DNA of 34,595 nucleotides from an uncultured Clostridia bacterium (GTDB lineage Bacteria; Bacillota; Clostridia; Lachnospirales; Lachnospiraceae): positions 1 to 34,595 of the forward strand of contig CAMUFS010000001.1 in assembly GCA_947088195.1 (NCBI GenBank). The letters run 5' to 3'. Within the stretch, counting starts at the first letter, position 1. Every line of letters begins with the position of its first letter. The translations under genes were made by a program, and so were the position numbers. A model generated the notes under the pieces. It did not search any database, was not told the DNA's origin, and saw only the letters and a list, made by a program, of their open reading frames with translations. Positions 15,537 to 23,086 of this stretch are shown here, in pieces.

Positions 15537-16217
15537 ATGAATAAAAAATGGGAGCTTTTCATGTCACTTCTGTTGATTCTCACAGTATCTTTTATTGCCA
15601 GAAATATAGGCACGATAGAGAGCATGGCTGAGACAGCAGATAGAATAGTGGTGCTGGACGCGGGGCATGGAGGTTCTGATCCGGGCAAGATCGGTGTGAA
15701 CAACGCACTTGAGAAGGACATTAATTTAAGTATTGTATTGAAGGTAAAAGCATTATTAGAGGAAAAAGGCATTACTGTGGTGCTTACAAGGGAGGACGAG
15801 AACGGGTTATATCAGGAATCAGATACCAACAAAAAGCGTTCTGATATGCAGAAGCGTTGCCAGATTATTGCTGACAGCAAATGTAGCATAGCAGTTAGCA
15901 TACATCAAAACAGCTATCATGAAGAAGGAGTGGCAGGCCCGCAGGTCTTTTACTATACCACCTCCACACAAGGGCAACAACTGGCAACTATTATTCAAAA
16001 TGAATTGATTGAGCAGCTTGCGCCGGAGAAGAAGAGGACAGCAAAGCCAAATGATAGTTATTATCTGCTTAAGAAGGCGATCTGTCCGATTGTGATTGTG
16101 GAGTGCGGCTTTTTGAGTAATTGGAATGAGGCTACGCTGCTTGTGACAGAAGAATATCAGCAAAAAATTGCACAGGCGGTCGCAGATGGAATCGAAAAAC
16201 ATTTAAGCTTGCGATAG
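15537..16217 (+). CDS. N-acetylmuramoyl-L-alanine amidase (Amidase_3), membrane-anchored
   Basis: A 226-aa zinc amidase that cleaves the bond between muramic acid and the stem peptide. Residues 7-24 form a signal anchor. The Amidase_3 domain (about 36-225) shows the zinc ligand His44 in LDAGHGGSDPG, the second histidine in VSIHQNSY, and the catalytic Glu in VECGFLSN. It resembles CwlD, the spore-cortex amidase, in size and in being a bare catalytic domain with one N-terminal helix. ATG 15537 is chosen over upstream in-frame starts because the hydrophobic helix then sits at the N-terminus. It begins 75 bp after the GH18 gene, probably in the same transcript, forming a cell-wall remodelling pair. 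Confidence 0.88.
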   Translation: MNKKWELFMSLLLILTVSFIARNIGTIESMAETADRIVVLDAGHGGSDPGKIGVNNALEKDINLSIVLKVKALLEEKGITVVLTREDENGLYQESDTNKKRSDMQKRCQIIADSKCSIAVSIHQNSYHEEGVAGPQVFYYTTSTQGQQLATIIQNELIEQLAPEKKRTAKPNDSYYLLKKAICPIVIVECGFLSNWNEATLLVTEEYQQKIAQAVADGIEKHLSLR

Positions 16218-16251
16218 GTTTTAGAAACCTTTAAAAATAAAACAGGGAATC

Positions 16252-16280
16252 TTGTAAAAAAATATATATTCTGATATAAT
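16252..16280 (+). promoter_or_regulatory. Promoter of the chemoreceptor gene
   Basis: TTGTAA (16252-16257), 17 bp, TATAAT (16275-16280), with an extended -10 TG. It predicts a leader of about 130 nt. Confidence 0.6.
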
Positions 16281-16311
16281 TACGGGTAGGATACCAACGG
16301 ACGTGCGGTTT

Positions 16312-16386
16312 ACACCAGAGTGTGTCTTTTAATTATTTAAGTGGAAGGTGTGACAAAGAGATAGTTGTCTCTTTGATGGCACACTC
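16312..16386 (+). promoter_or_regulatory. Foldable 5' leader of the chemoreceptor mRNA
   Basis: CAAAGAGA (16354-16361) pairs with TCTCTTTG (16368-16375). GTGTG at 16348-16352 can pair with CACAC at 16380-16384, extending this hairpin. Alternatively GAGTGTG at 16318-16324 can pair with CACACTC at 16380-16386, and ACACC at 16312-16316 with GGTGT at 16347-16351. These competing pairings lie 30-100 nt before the start codon. No c-di-GMP aptamer core is recognised. Confidence 0.4.
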
Positions 16387-16417
16387 TAAGCTCACAGGAT
16401 ATAAAAGGAGACGTATT

Positions 16418-18157
16418 ATGGAAAAAACGGATGTTAGGAGAGGGCCAAGATTTAAGATGACAATGCAGCTTTTGCTTCTGTCTATTCTTCCTATGCTGGT
16501 TGCAGTGGTTGTGATAGCTGGGGGAGCAGTGGAAGCTATGAGGCATGGGATGCAGTCTGAGGCGCTGACAGGGCTTGCTGATCTGACGGATTGCATTGCA
16601 GAAAGCTTTGATGTGATAGATAAGGGCGAGTGGCATCTGGAAGGAAAGGAATTATACAAGGGCGAAACAAATTTTTCTGCCAATTTAGAGATGTTTGATG
16701 AATTTGTGGCAAATTCAGATACGGAGATAACATTGTTTTATGGGGATACTCGGTATGTCACTTCGCTGATAGATAAGACGACAGGAAAAAGGCTTGTGGG
16801 CACGGCAGCGTCCGCGCAAGTGACGGACGAGGTGTTAAATAAACAGAGAGCATACGAATCGACGAGTGTGCAGGTGAATGGGGAGGCATATTATGCATAT
16901 TATATGCCTTTGAGGGATAAAAATACAAGTCAGGTAATTGGCATGGTGTTTGCCGGAAAGCCGAGCCGGGATGTGGATACATTTATTGGCAGTCGAGTCA
17001 ATAATATTATAGGCACGGCGGTAGTGATGATTGTTGTTACAATTATAGTTTGTGTTTTGGTTGGCGGAAGGATCGCAAGGAGCATTAGCAAGATGGAGGA
17101 GGTTGTCCGGGAGCTTGGAACAGGCAACTTGACAGTAAAGCCATCAGCAAGTCTGTTAAAAAAGACAGATGAGATCGGTGCTATGGCGCGGGAATTGGAA
17201 AGCTTTCGAATAACATTGTCGGATATTGTGTCTGACATTAAGCAGTCGGCGGCAGAATTAGCCACGACAGGGGAGAATCTCGATCAGATGGCCGTTCAGA
17301 CAAACAGCTCTACCAATGAGATCAGCATTGCGGTGGAGGGTGTCTCCAAAGGTGCATTGTCGCAGGCTGAGGAGATTGAGACAGCGACACAGCAGATCTC
17401 GAATATGGGAAATGAAATTGGTGAGATTGTGCAGAGAGTGGGCAGGTTGGATCGCATTGCCTCAGAGATGAAAAAGGCGGGAGAGGTCTCTGGTGAGATT
17501 GTACAAGATCTAAGTCATTCTAATGACAAAACTGTGGAGGCGATTGAGCGGATTGGAAGGCAGGTATTTGCCACAAATGAATCGGTGGAGAAGATACGGA
17601 CAGCGGTCAATGCAATCACAGGAATTGCCAATCAGACCAATCTGCTTTCACTAAATGCAAGCATTGAGGCGGCGCGCGCAGGGGATCAGGGAAAGGGCTT
17701 TGCTGTCGTGGCCTCTCAGATTCAAAAGCTTGCGGAGCAGTCTGGGCAATCGGCAAAGGAGATAGAGAATATTGTGAATGTCCTCTACAATGAGTCAGAG
17801 ATGTCGGTGGCTGCCATGGAGGAGATGCGAGGGATTATCAAGGAACAGGAGGATAAGCTTAGCGAGACAACCGAGCAATTTGACAAGGTAAACGAGGGAA
17901 TCATAGTTTCAAGAGATGAGACTTTAAATATTAAAGAAAAAACAGATGGCTGCAACCGTTCTAGGGACAGGGTTGTGGATGTGATGGCGAATCTTTCCGC
18001 CATCTCAGAGGAAAATGCGGCGTCCACGGAGGAGACAATGGCGTCCATGCAGGAGTTGAACGCAACGATTCATATTCTTGCAGATGAGGCGATGAAGGTC
18101 AGGGATATGTCGCAGAAGCTTGAGGATAAGTTTAGAATTTTTAAATTGCAGATATAA
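16418..18157 (+). CDS. Methyl-accepting chemotaxis protein with extracellular Cache-type sensor
   Basis: A 579-aa chemoreceptor. TM1 is at about 15-36, an extracytoplasmic single-Cache-like sensor at about 37-190 (including TRYVTSLIDKTTGKRLVGT and YYAYYMPLRDKNTSQVIGM), TM2 at about 196-218, HAMP at about 219-272, and the cytoplasmic signalling domain from about 290 to the end. The hairpin tip reads NLLSLNASIEAARAGDQGKG then FAVVASQIQKLAEQSG, close to but less canonical than the usual FAVVADEIRKLAE. ATG 16418 is chosen because AAAGGAG lies 7 nt upstream; the frame is open further up, but that part overlaps the leader. No che genes are nearby, so it is an orphan receptor gene. Its ligand is unknown; Cache domains generally sense small metabolites. 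Confidence 0.93.
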   Translation: MEKTDVRRGPRFKMTMQLLLLSILPMLVAVVVIAGGAVEAMRHGMQSEALTGLADLTDCIAESFDVIDKGEWHLEGKELYKGETNFSANLEMFDEFVANSDTEITLFYGDTRYVTSLIDKTTGKRLVGTAASAQVTDEVLNKQRAYESTSVQVNGEAYYAYYMPLRDKNTSQVIGMVFAGKPSRDVDTFIGSRVNNIIGTAVVMIVVTIIVCVLVGGRIARSISKMEEVVRELGTGNLTVKPSASLLKKTDEIGAMARELESFRITLSDIVSDIKQSAAELATTGENLDQMAVQTNSSTNEISIAVEGVSKGALSQAEEIETATQQISNMGNEIGEIVQRVGRLDRIASEMKKAGEVSGEIVQDLSHSNDKTVEAIERIGRQVFATNESVEKIRTAVNAITGIANQTNLLSLNASIEAARAGDQGKGFAVVASQIQKLAEQSGQSAKEIENIVNVLYNESEMSVAAMEEMRGIIKEQEDKLSETTEQFDKVNEGIIVSRDETLNIKEKTDGCNRSRDRVVDVMANLSAISEENAASTEETMASMQELNATIHILADEAMKVRDMSQKLEDKFRIFKLQI

Positions 18158-18198
18158 GGGATAACGATGCAGTTTATCACAAGCAGTATTGGCAGAGA

Positions 18199-18226
18199 AT
18201 GGGGTGTTCGGTGTCGGACACCCCAT
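18199..18226 (+). terminator. Hairpin after the chemoreceptor gene
   Basis: ATGGGGTGT (18199-18207) pairs perfectly with ACACCCCAT (18218-18226). No T-run follows, so termination is uncertain, but its position 40 bp after the stop codon fits a 3' end structure. Confidence 0.4.
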
Positions 18227-18240
18227 CTATGTGCAAGTCT

Positions 18241-18268
18241 TTGAAAAGAAATATGGCTTAAATATAGG
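18241..18268 (+). promoter_or_regulatory. Candidate promoter of the hprK operon
   Basis: TTGAAA (18241-18246), 16 bp, TATAGG (18263-18268). It is the best match ahead of hprK, which starts 60 bp further on. Confidence 0.35.
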
Positions 18269-18328
18269 GATATATAGGCAATATAACATAAGAAAAGATA
18301 GGCAGAAAGGAATGGAAGGAGTTAAGGT

Positions 18329-19264
18329 ATGCATAGTGTAAAGCTGTCGAAGGTAATTGAGAAAATGAGGTTAAAAAATCTGACGCCGGATATTGATGTC
18401 AATGGAATCCGCATTACACAGCCTGATATTAACCGGCCGGCTCTTCAGCTCACAGGTTTTTTTGATCATTTTGATTCGGAGCGCATCCAGATCGTCGGTT
18501 ATGTGGAGGCCGCGTATCTGGAGAATCTGGATGATGAGAGGAAGATGAAGATATACAATCAGCTTTTGTCCAGCAATATTCCATGTTTGGTTTTTTGCAG
18601 GGAGCTTAAGCCAGATCAGGAGTTGTTGGATCTCGCCGCGCATTATGCGGTTCCTATCCTGATGACGCCAAACAGCACATCCTCCTTTATGGCGGAGGTA
18701 ATACGTTGGCTGAAGGTTCAGCTTGCGCCTACCATTACGATTCATGGTGTGTTGGTGGATGTGTATGGAGAAGGTGTGCTGATTATGGGAGAGAGCGGGA
18801 TCGGCAAGAGCGAGGCGGCGCTGGAGCTGATAAAAAGAGGACATCGTCTTGTCACGGATGATGTGGTGGAGATTCATAAGGTAAGTGAGGAGACACTGAT
18901 AGGTACTGCCCCAGAGGTGACAAAGCACTTGATTGAGCTTAGGGGAATTGGCATTATTGATGTAAAATCATTGTTTGGTATTGAAAGTGTGAAGGACACC
19001 CAGTCGATCGATATGGTGATTAAGCTGGAAGATTGGAATAAGGACACAGAATACGATCGTCTAGGCATGGAGGAAGAATATACAGAGTTTCTTGGCAACA
19101 AAGTGATATGTCATGCACTTCCTGTGCGTCCGGGCAGAAATTTGGCTGTTATTGTGGAGACTGCCGCGGTCAACTATAGACAGAAAAAGATGGGATACAA
19201 TGCGGCGAAGGAATTGTATAACCGTGTACAGAAAAACTTGGCAAGGCGTGACGAAGAGGATTGA
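18329..19264 (+). CDS. hprK: HPr kinase/phosphorylase
   Basis: A 311-aa bifunctional enzyme that phosphorylates HPr on its regulatory serine, or removes that phosphate, to control carbon catabolite repression. The N-terminal domain (1-130) is followed by the catalytic domain with Walker A GESGIGKS (154-161), LVTDDVVEI, and the signature RGIGIIDVKSLFG near 205-220. Length is standard. AAGGAG precedes the start. It opens the block hprK-ROK kinase-murB-rapZ-whiA-dnaE-pfkA, an order common in clostridia, and is followed after 33 bp by the sugar kinase gene. The link to glycolysis is direct: HprK senses ATP, phosphate and fructose-1,6-bisphosphate, and the latter's producer PfkA is encoded downstream. 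Confidence 0.96.
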   Translation: MHSVKLSKVIEKMRLKNLTPDIDVNGIRITQPDINRPALQLTGFFDHFDSERIQIVGYVEAAYLENLDDERKMKIYNQLLSSNIPCLVFCRELKPDQELLDLAAHYAVPILMTPNSTSSFMAEVIRWLKVQLAPTITIHGVLVDVYGEGVLIMGESGIGKSEAALELIKRGHRLVTDDVVEIHKVSEETLIGTAPEVTKHLIELRGIGIIDVKSLFGIESVKDTQSIDMVIKLEDWNKDTEYDRLGMEEEYTEFLGNKVICHALPVRPGRNLAVIVETAAVNYRQKKMGYNAAKELYNRVQKNLARRDEED

Positions 19265-19297
19265 GAAAGAAGCGTGCAGCGCGGAAAAGAGGGTAAG

Positions 19298-20227
19298 ATG
19301 AAAAATATACGAATAGGGATCGATCTGGGAGGGACACAAGTAAAGTTTGGTATTTTTCAAGGAGAGGTTCTGGCAGATAAGTGGGAGATTCCGACAAGAC
19401 GGGAGGATAATGGTTCTTATATATTGAGGGATATCACGGATAGTATAGAGAATCGAATAAAACAGAAGAATATCAGCAAAGAAGAGATTCTCGGTGCAGG
19501 GATAGGTGTGCCTGGTCCTATGGACGAAAAAGGGATTGTCCATAGTTGTGTCAATCTGGGCTGGGGTGTATTCTCCGTAGAGGAAGAGCTTGGAAAGCTT
19601 TTGAACATTCCCGTAAAGGCAGGAAATGACGCGAATGTGGCGGCACTTGGTGAGCTGTGGCAGGGCGGTGGCAAAGGCTATCGTGATATGGTGATGATCA
19701 CGCTTGGAACTGGAGTGGGCGGCGGTATTATACTGGATGGAAAGATCCGGGCAGGTGTTCATGGAGCAGGAGGAGAAATTGGACATATGTCGGTTGTCTA
19801 TGACGAGACAGAGGCATGTAACTGTGGGAAGAAGGGCTGTCTGGAACAGGTGGCTTCCGCAACCGGTATTGTGAGGACGGCGGCAAAGCTTCTTAAGAAC
19901 AGCGATAAACCATCTACCTTGAGAGATATTGCGAATTTTACGGCAAAGGATATTTTCGATGAGGCGAAGAAGGGGGATGCGGTAGCGACTGCAGCGGTGG
20001 AAAAGCTTGGTGAATATCTTGGAATTGCGACCGCTCATATCGCCTGTGTGATAGATCCAGAGATCTTTGTGATTGGCGGTGGTGTTTCTAAGGCAGGTGA
20101 GGTTCTAATCCGCACAATTAAGAAATATTATAAGGAGAAGGCATTTAAGGGGTGCACAGAGACCGTGTTTGCTCTCGCAACTCTGGGAAATGATGCTGGA
20201 ATATATGGGGCGGCAAAGCTTCTGTAA
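19298..20227 (+). CDS. ROK-family glucokinase
   Basis: A 309-aa ATP-dependent sugar kinase, probably glucokinase. The N-terminal phosphate-binding loop is IGIDLGGTQVKFG, GTGVGGGIILDGK lies near residue 140, EIGHMSVV near 165, and the zinc motif CNCGKKGCLE near 175-185 defines the ROK family. ATG 19298 is preferred over 19274 because GAGGG lies 5-7 nt upstream. It comes 33 bp after hprK and 11 bp before murB, so it is translated from the same mRNA. The substrate is inferred from context; other ROK kinases phosphorylate fructose or N-acetyl sugars. Confidence 0.88.
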   Translation: MKNIRIGIDLGGTQVKFGIFQGEVLADKWEIPTRREDNGSYILRDITDSIENRIKQKNISKEEILGAGIGVPGPMDEKGIVHSCVNLGWGVFSVEEELGKLLNIPVKAGNDANVAALGELWQGGGKGYRDMVMITLGTGVGGGIILDGKIRAGVHGAGGEIGHMSVVYDETEACNCGKKGCLEQVASATGIVRTAAKLLKNSDKPSTLRDIANFTAKDIFDEAKKGDAVATAAVEKLGEYLGIATAHIACVIDPEIFVIGGGVSKAGEVLIRTIKKYYKEKAFKGCTETVFALATLGNDAGIYGAAKLL

Positions 20228-20238
20228 CAGCCGCAGAA

Positions 20239-21168
20239 ATGAGGGAAATATTGAGACGGGAGTTTGAAGTGGAGCTTAGGCAGTTGCTTCCTGAGGAGAG
20301 AATTTATTGTGGAGAACCTATGAAGGAACATACGACATTTCGTGTGGGAGGAAAAGCGGAGTATTTTCTTGTACCATCCACGGTGGAGGAGATAGAAGCA
20401 TTGATACGGCTCTGTAAGACTTATCAGCTTCCGTATCTTGTGATGGGAAACGGCAGTAATCTCTTGGTGGGAGACAAGGGCTTTGATGGTGTGATTCTTA
20501 GGCTGGGCAAGGAATTTGGCAAGATAGAGGTGGACGGAAGAACAAGGAGAATCAAGGCACAGGCGGGGGCTCTTCTCACAAAAATAACGCAGGAGGCGGC
20601 CGAGCATTCTCTTTCTGGTCTTGTATTTGCCACAGGAATACCGGGAAGCCTTGGCGGGGCAGTCGCCATGAATGCCGGAGCTTACGGGGGTGAGATTAGC
20701 CATGTGGTGGAATCGGTGCAGATTCTTACTGTGGATGGAGAACAGAAGGTTTTTACTAAGCAGGAGATGAATTTTGGATACCGCCACAGTGTGGTTCAGG
20801 AACAGAGCTGTATTGTGCTTTCTGTCGATTTTAGCCTTGAGGATGGAGATAGGGAGGAGCTTTTCTCTAAGATGAGGGAGCTTTCTGCCCGGCGTAAGGA
20901 AAAACAGCCGTTGGAATATGCAAGTGCCGGAAGCACTTTTAAACGCCCGGAGGGATATTTTGCCGGCAAGCTAATTATGGAGTCAGGGCTTTCTGGCTAC
21001 CGTGTGGGTGGTGCACAGGTATCTGAGAAGCACTGTGGTTTTATTGTAAATACTGGTGGTGCAACTGCGGCTGATGTGGTGGCGGTGATGCGGCATGTAC
21101 AGAAGACAGTGATGGAAAAGCATGGTGTTATGCTGGAGCCTGAGGTGAGGTTTGCCGGAAGGTTTTAG
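20239..21168 (+). CDS. murB: UDP-N-acetylenolpyruvoylglucosamine reductase
   Basis: A 309-aa cytoplasmic FAD enzyme that reduces UDP-GlcNAc-enolpyruvate to UDP-N-acetylmuramic acid, an early peptidoglycan precursor step. FAD-binding parts are visible: KEHTTFRVGGKAEYF, VMGNGSNLLVGDKGF, and GIPGSLGGAVAMNAGAYGGE around 135-155. Substrate-side motifs include YRHS, the catalytic-serine region AGSTFKRPEG, and LEPEVRFAG at the end. Length matches the family. Start-site support is modest (no strong ribosome site, possible coupling to the upstream gene 11 bp away). It is part of the hprK block. Confidence 0.95.
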   Translation: MREILRREFEVELRQLLPEERIYCGEPMKEHTTFRVGGKAEYFLVPSTVEEIEALIRLCKTYQLPYLVMGNGSNLLVGDKGFDGVILRLGKEFGKIEVDGRTRRIKAQAGALLTKITQEAAEHSLSGLVFATGIPGSLGGAVAMNAGAYGGEISHVVESVQILTVDGEQKVFTKQEMNFGYRHSVVQEQSCIVLSVDFSLEDGDREELFSKMRELSARRKEKQPLEYASAGSTFKRPEGYFAGKLIMESGLSGYRVGGAQVSEKHCGFIVNTGGATAADVVAVMRHVQKTVMEKHGVMLEPEVRFAGRF

Positions 21169-21186
21169 AATGCTTGGAGGTTGAAT

Positions 21187-22074
21187 ATGCGGTTTGTGAT
21201 AGTGACAGGGATGTCTGGTGCAGGAAAAAGTACAGCGCTCAGGGTGCTTGAGGATGCAGGATTCTTCTGTGTGGATAATCTTCCGATTGCGTTGGTTTCC
21301 AAGTTTGCAGATTTGATTTTTACCCGAAACCAAGAGATCACAAAGGCGGCTCTGGGAATTGATATTAGAAGCGGACAGGCTTTGGAGGCAGGGCTTAAGC
21401 AGGTTCTTGAGGAGATGACGGCAAAGAATTATAATTATGAGATTCTGTTTTTGGACGCGATGGACGAGGTTTTGATTAAGCGCTATAAGGAGACAAGAAG
21501 AAGCCATCCATTGTCCGTGGATGGAAGAATTAACAGAGGGCTTGCGACGGAGAGAGAAAGAGTTGAATTTCTAAAAAAACAGGCCGATTATATTCTGGAT
21601 ACGAGCCAGCTTTTGACGCGCGAGCTTAAGATTGAGATAGAAAAGATATTTATACAGGATGAGAGTTTTAAGAATTTATTTATCACTGTGCTTTCGTTTG
21701 GCTTTAAATATGGGATTCCCCAGGATGCGGATCTAGCGTTTGATGTTCGGTTCCTTCCCAATCCCTATTACATTGAAGAGCTGCGTTTTAAGACAGGAAA
21801 TGATAAAGAAATTCAGGATTATGTGATGGGCTTTGAGCCTGCTCATGTTTTTGTGGATAAGCTGGAGGATATGCTTAAGTTTTTAATTCCAAATTATATT
21901 CTGGAAGGTAAAAATCAGCTTGTAATAGCGATTGGATGTACGGGCGGCAAGCATCGATCGGTGACTTTGGCGAATGAGCTATATCGAAGGCTTAAGGTTG
22001 AGGGAGCTGGTTATGGAATTAAGATTGAGCATCGTGATATAGAGAAGGATGCAAAGCGCAAAGCACTAAAGTAG
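21187..22074 (+). CDS. rapZ: RNase adapter/nucleotide-binding protein RapZ (YvcJ)
   Basis: A 295-aa P-loop protein. Walker A GMSGAGKST is at residues 8-16, and the middle VDNLPIALV and DAMDEVLIKRYKETRRSHPL blocks are diagnostic. The C-terminal part with CTGGKHRSV and GIKIEHRD forms the second domain, which in E. coli RapZ binds small RNAs that regulate GlmS, connecting to cell-wall sugar supply. In Gram-positives YvcJ has GTPase/ATPase activity and a less clear role. ATG 21187 is chosen over TTG 21181 because GGAGG (21176-21180) abuts the latter. It lies 18 bp after murB and 28 bp before whiA. Confidence 0.95.
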   Translation: MRFVIVTGMSGAGKSTALRVLEDAGFFCVDNLPIALVSKFADLIFTRNQEITKAALGIDIRSGQALEAGLKQVLEEMTAKNYNYEILFLDAMDEVLIKRYKETRRSHPLSVDGRINRGLATERERVEFLKKQADYILDTSQLLTRELKIEIEKIFIQDESFKNLFITVLSFGFKYGIPQDADLAFDVRFLPNPYYIEELRFKTGNDKEIQDYVMGFEPAHVFVDKLEDMLKFLIPNYILEGKNQLVIAIGCTGGKHRSVTLANELYRRLKVEGAGYGIKIEHRDIEKDAKRKALK

Positions 22075-22102
22075 AAGGATAACAAAGCATGGAGGCGTGA
22101 TT

Positions 22103-23080
22103 ATGTCTTTTTCCAGTGAGGTTAAGGATGAATTGTCTCGTCAGCTCTCGCAGGCGAGACATTGCCAGATCGCAGAAGCAGCAGCAATTATAAGCTTGTG
22201 TGGCAGAATACTGATATCCGCTGAGGATAAATATTGTATAAAAATTCACACAGAAAATATCGCGGTGGCGAGAAAGTATTTTACTCTGCTTAAGAAAACA
22301 TTTCATGCGGATACGGAAATTTCTATTAAACAGAATGTATACTTTAAAAAAAATAAGCTTTATACTGTGACCGTGGGAAATCATGAGGATGCCATACGGA
22401 TTCTAAAGGCTGTCAGATTGATAGACGAGCATCAGGAGATAGGGGAAAATCTGTCTGTGGTAGGTAATCTTGTGGTGCAGCAGCCATGCTGTAAGCGAGC
22501 TTTTATTCGAGGGGCCTTTCTCGCTGCAGGTTCTATCAGTGATCCAGAGAAGGCATATCATTTCGAGATCGTGTGTGCGACGATGGAGAAGGCGGAGCAG
22601 CTTCGGGAGATTATCGCTGAATTTTCAATCGAGGCAAAGATTGTCAGGCGAAAACAATATTTTATTGTATATATTAAAGAAGGTGCACAGATAGTGGATA
22701 TCCTAAATGTTATGGAGGCTCATGTGGCGCTGATGAATCTTGAGAATGTTCGGATTCTTAAGGATATGAGAAATTCTGTGAACCGCAGAGTCAACTGTGA
22801 GACAGCGAATATTAATAAGACGGTTTCAGCGGCTGTCAGACAGATAGAGGACATTCAATATATCAGGGATACCATAGGGCTTGGCTCACTTTCAGAAGGG
22901 CTCTCAGAGATTGCCAGCAGACGTCTTGAACAACCGGAGGCGACACTGAAAGAGCTGGGAGAGATGCTGCATCCTCCTGTGGGAAAATCCGGTGTGAATC
23001 ACAGACTGAGAAAGCTTAGTGGAATTGCAGAATCTCTCAGAAAGGAAAGAGAGAGAAACGTACAGGAAAAAAAGGAGTAA
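22103..23080 (+). CDS. whiA: DNA-binding protein WhiA
   Basis: A 325-aa protein with a degenerate LAGLIDADG homing-endonuclease-like N-terminal region (about 1-215, including RGAFLAAGSISDPEKAYHFE) and a C-terminal helix-turn-helix (about 235-310) with LKELGEMLHPPVGKSGVNHR, typical of WhiA. In actinomycetes it controls sporulation; in Bacillus it affects cell division and chromosome segregation. ATG 22103 follows GGAGG (22091-22095) at 7 nt; a GTG at 22097 is too close. The next gene, dnaE, starts 6 bp after its stop, indicating tight coupling. Confidence 0.95.
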   Translation: MSFSSEVKDELSRQLSQARHCQIAEAAAIISLCGRILISAEDKYCIKIHTENIAVARKYFTLLKKTFHADTEISIKQNVYFKKNKLYTVTVGNHEDAIRILKAVRLIDEHQEIGENLSVVGNLVVQQPCCKRAFIRGAFLAAGSISDPEKAYHFEIVCATMEKAEQLREIIAEFSIEAKIVRRKQYFIVYIKEGAQIVDILNVMEAHVALMNLENVRILKDMRNSVNRRVNCETANINKTVSAAVRQIEDIQYIRDTIGLGSLSEGLSEIASRRLEQPEATLKELGEMLHPPVGKSGVNHRLRKLSGIAESLRKERERNVQEKKE

Positions 23081-23086
23081 CAAAGG

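Noticed and set aside
16216..16232. Terminator after the amidase gene
   Set aside because: A 6-bp stem with 3-nt loop exists but is followed by A-rich, not T-rich, sequence.
16281..16417. c-di-GMP riboswitch before the chemoreceptor
   Set aside because: The conserved GEMM-I aptamer core could not be found; kept only as an unnamed foldable leader.
19061..20038. 325-aa minus-strand frame
   Set aside because: Long, but opposite hprK and the ROK kinase, both with clear catalytic motifs; composition Cys/His/Ser-rich as expected of antisense frames.
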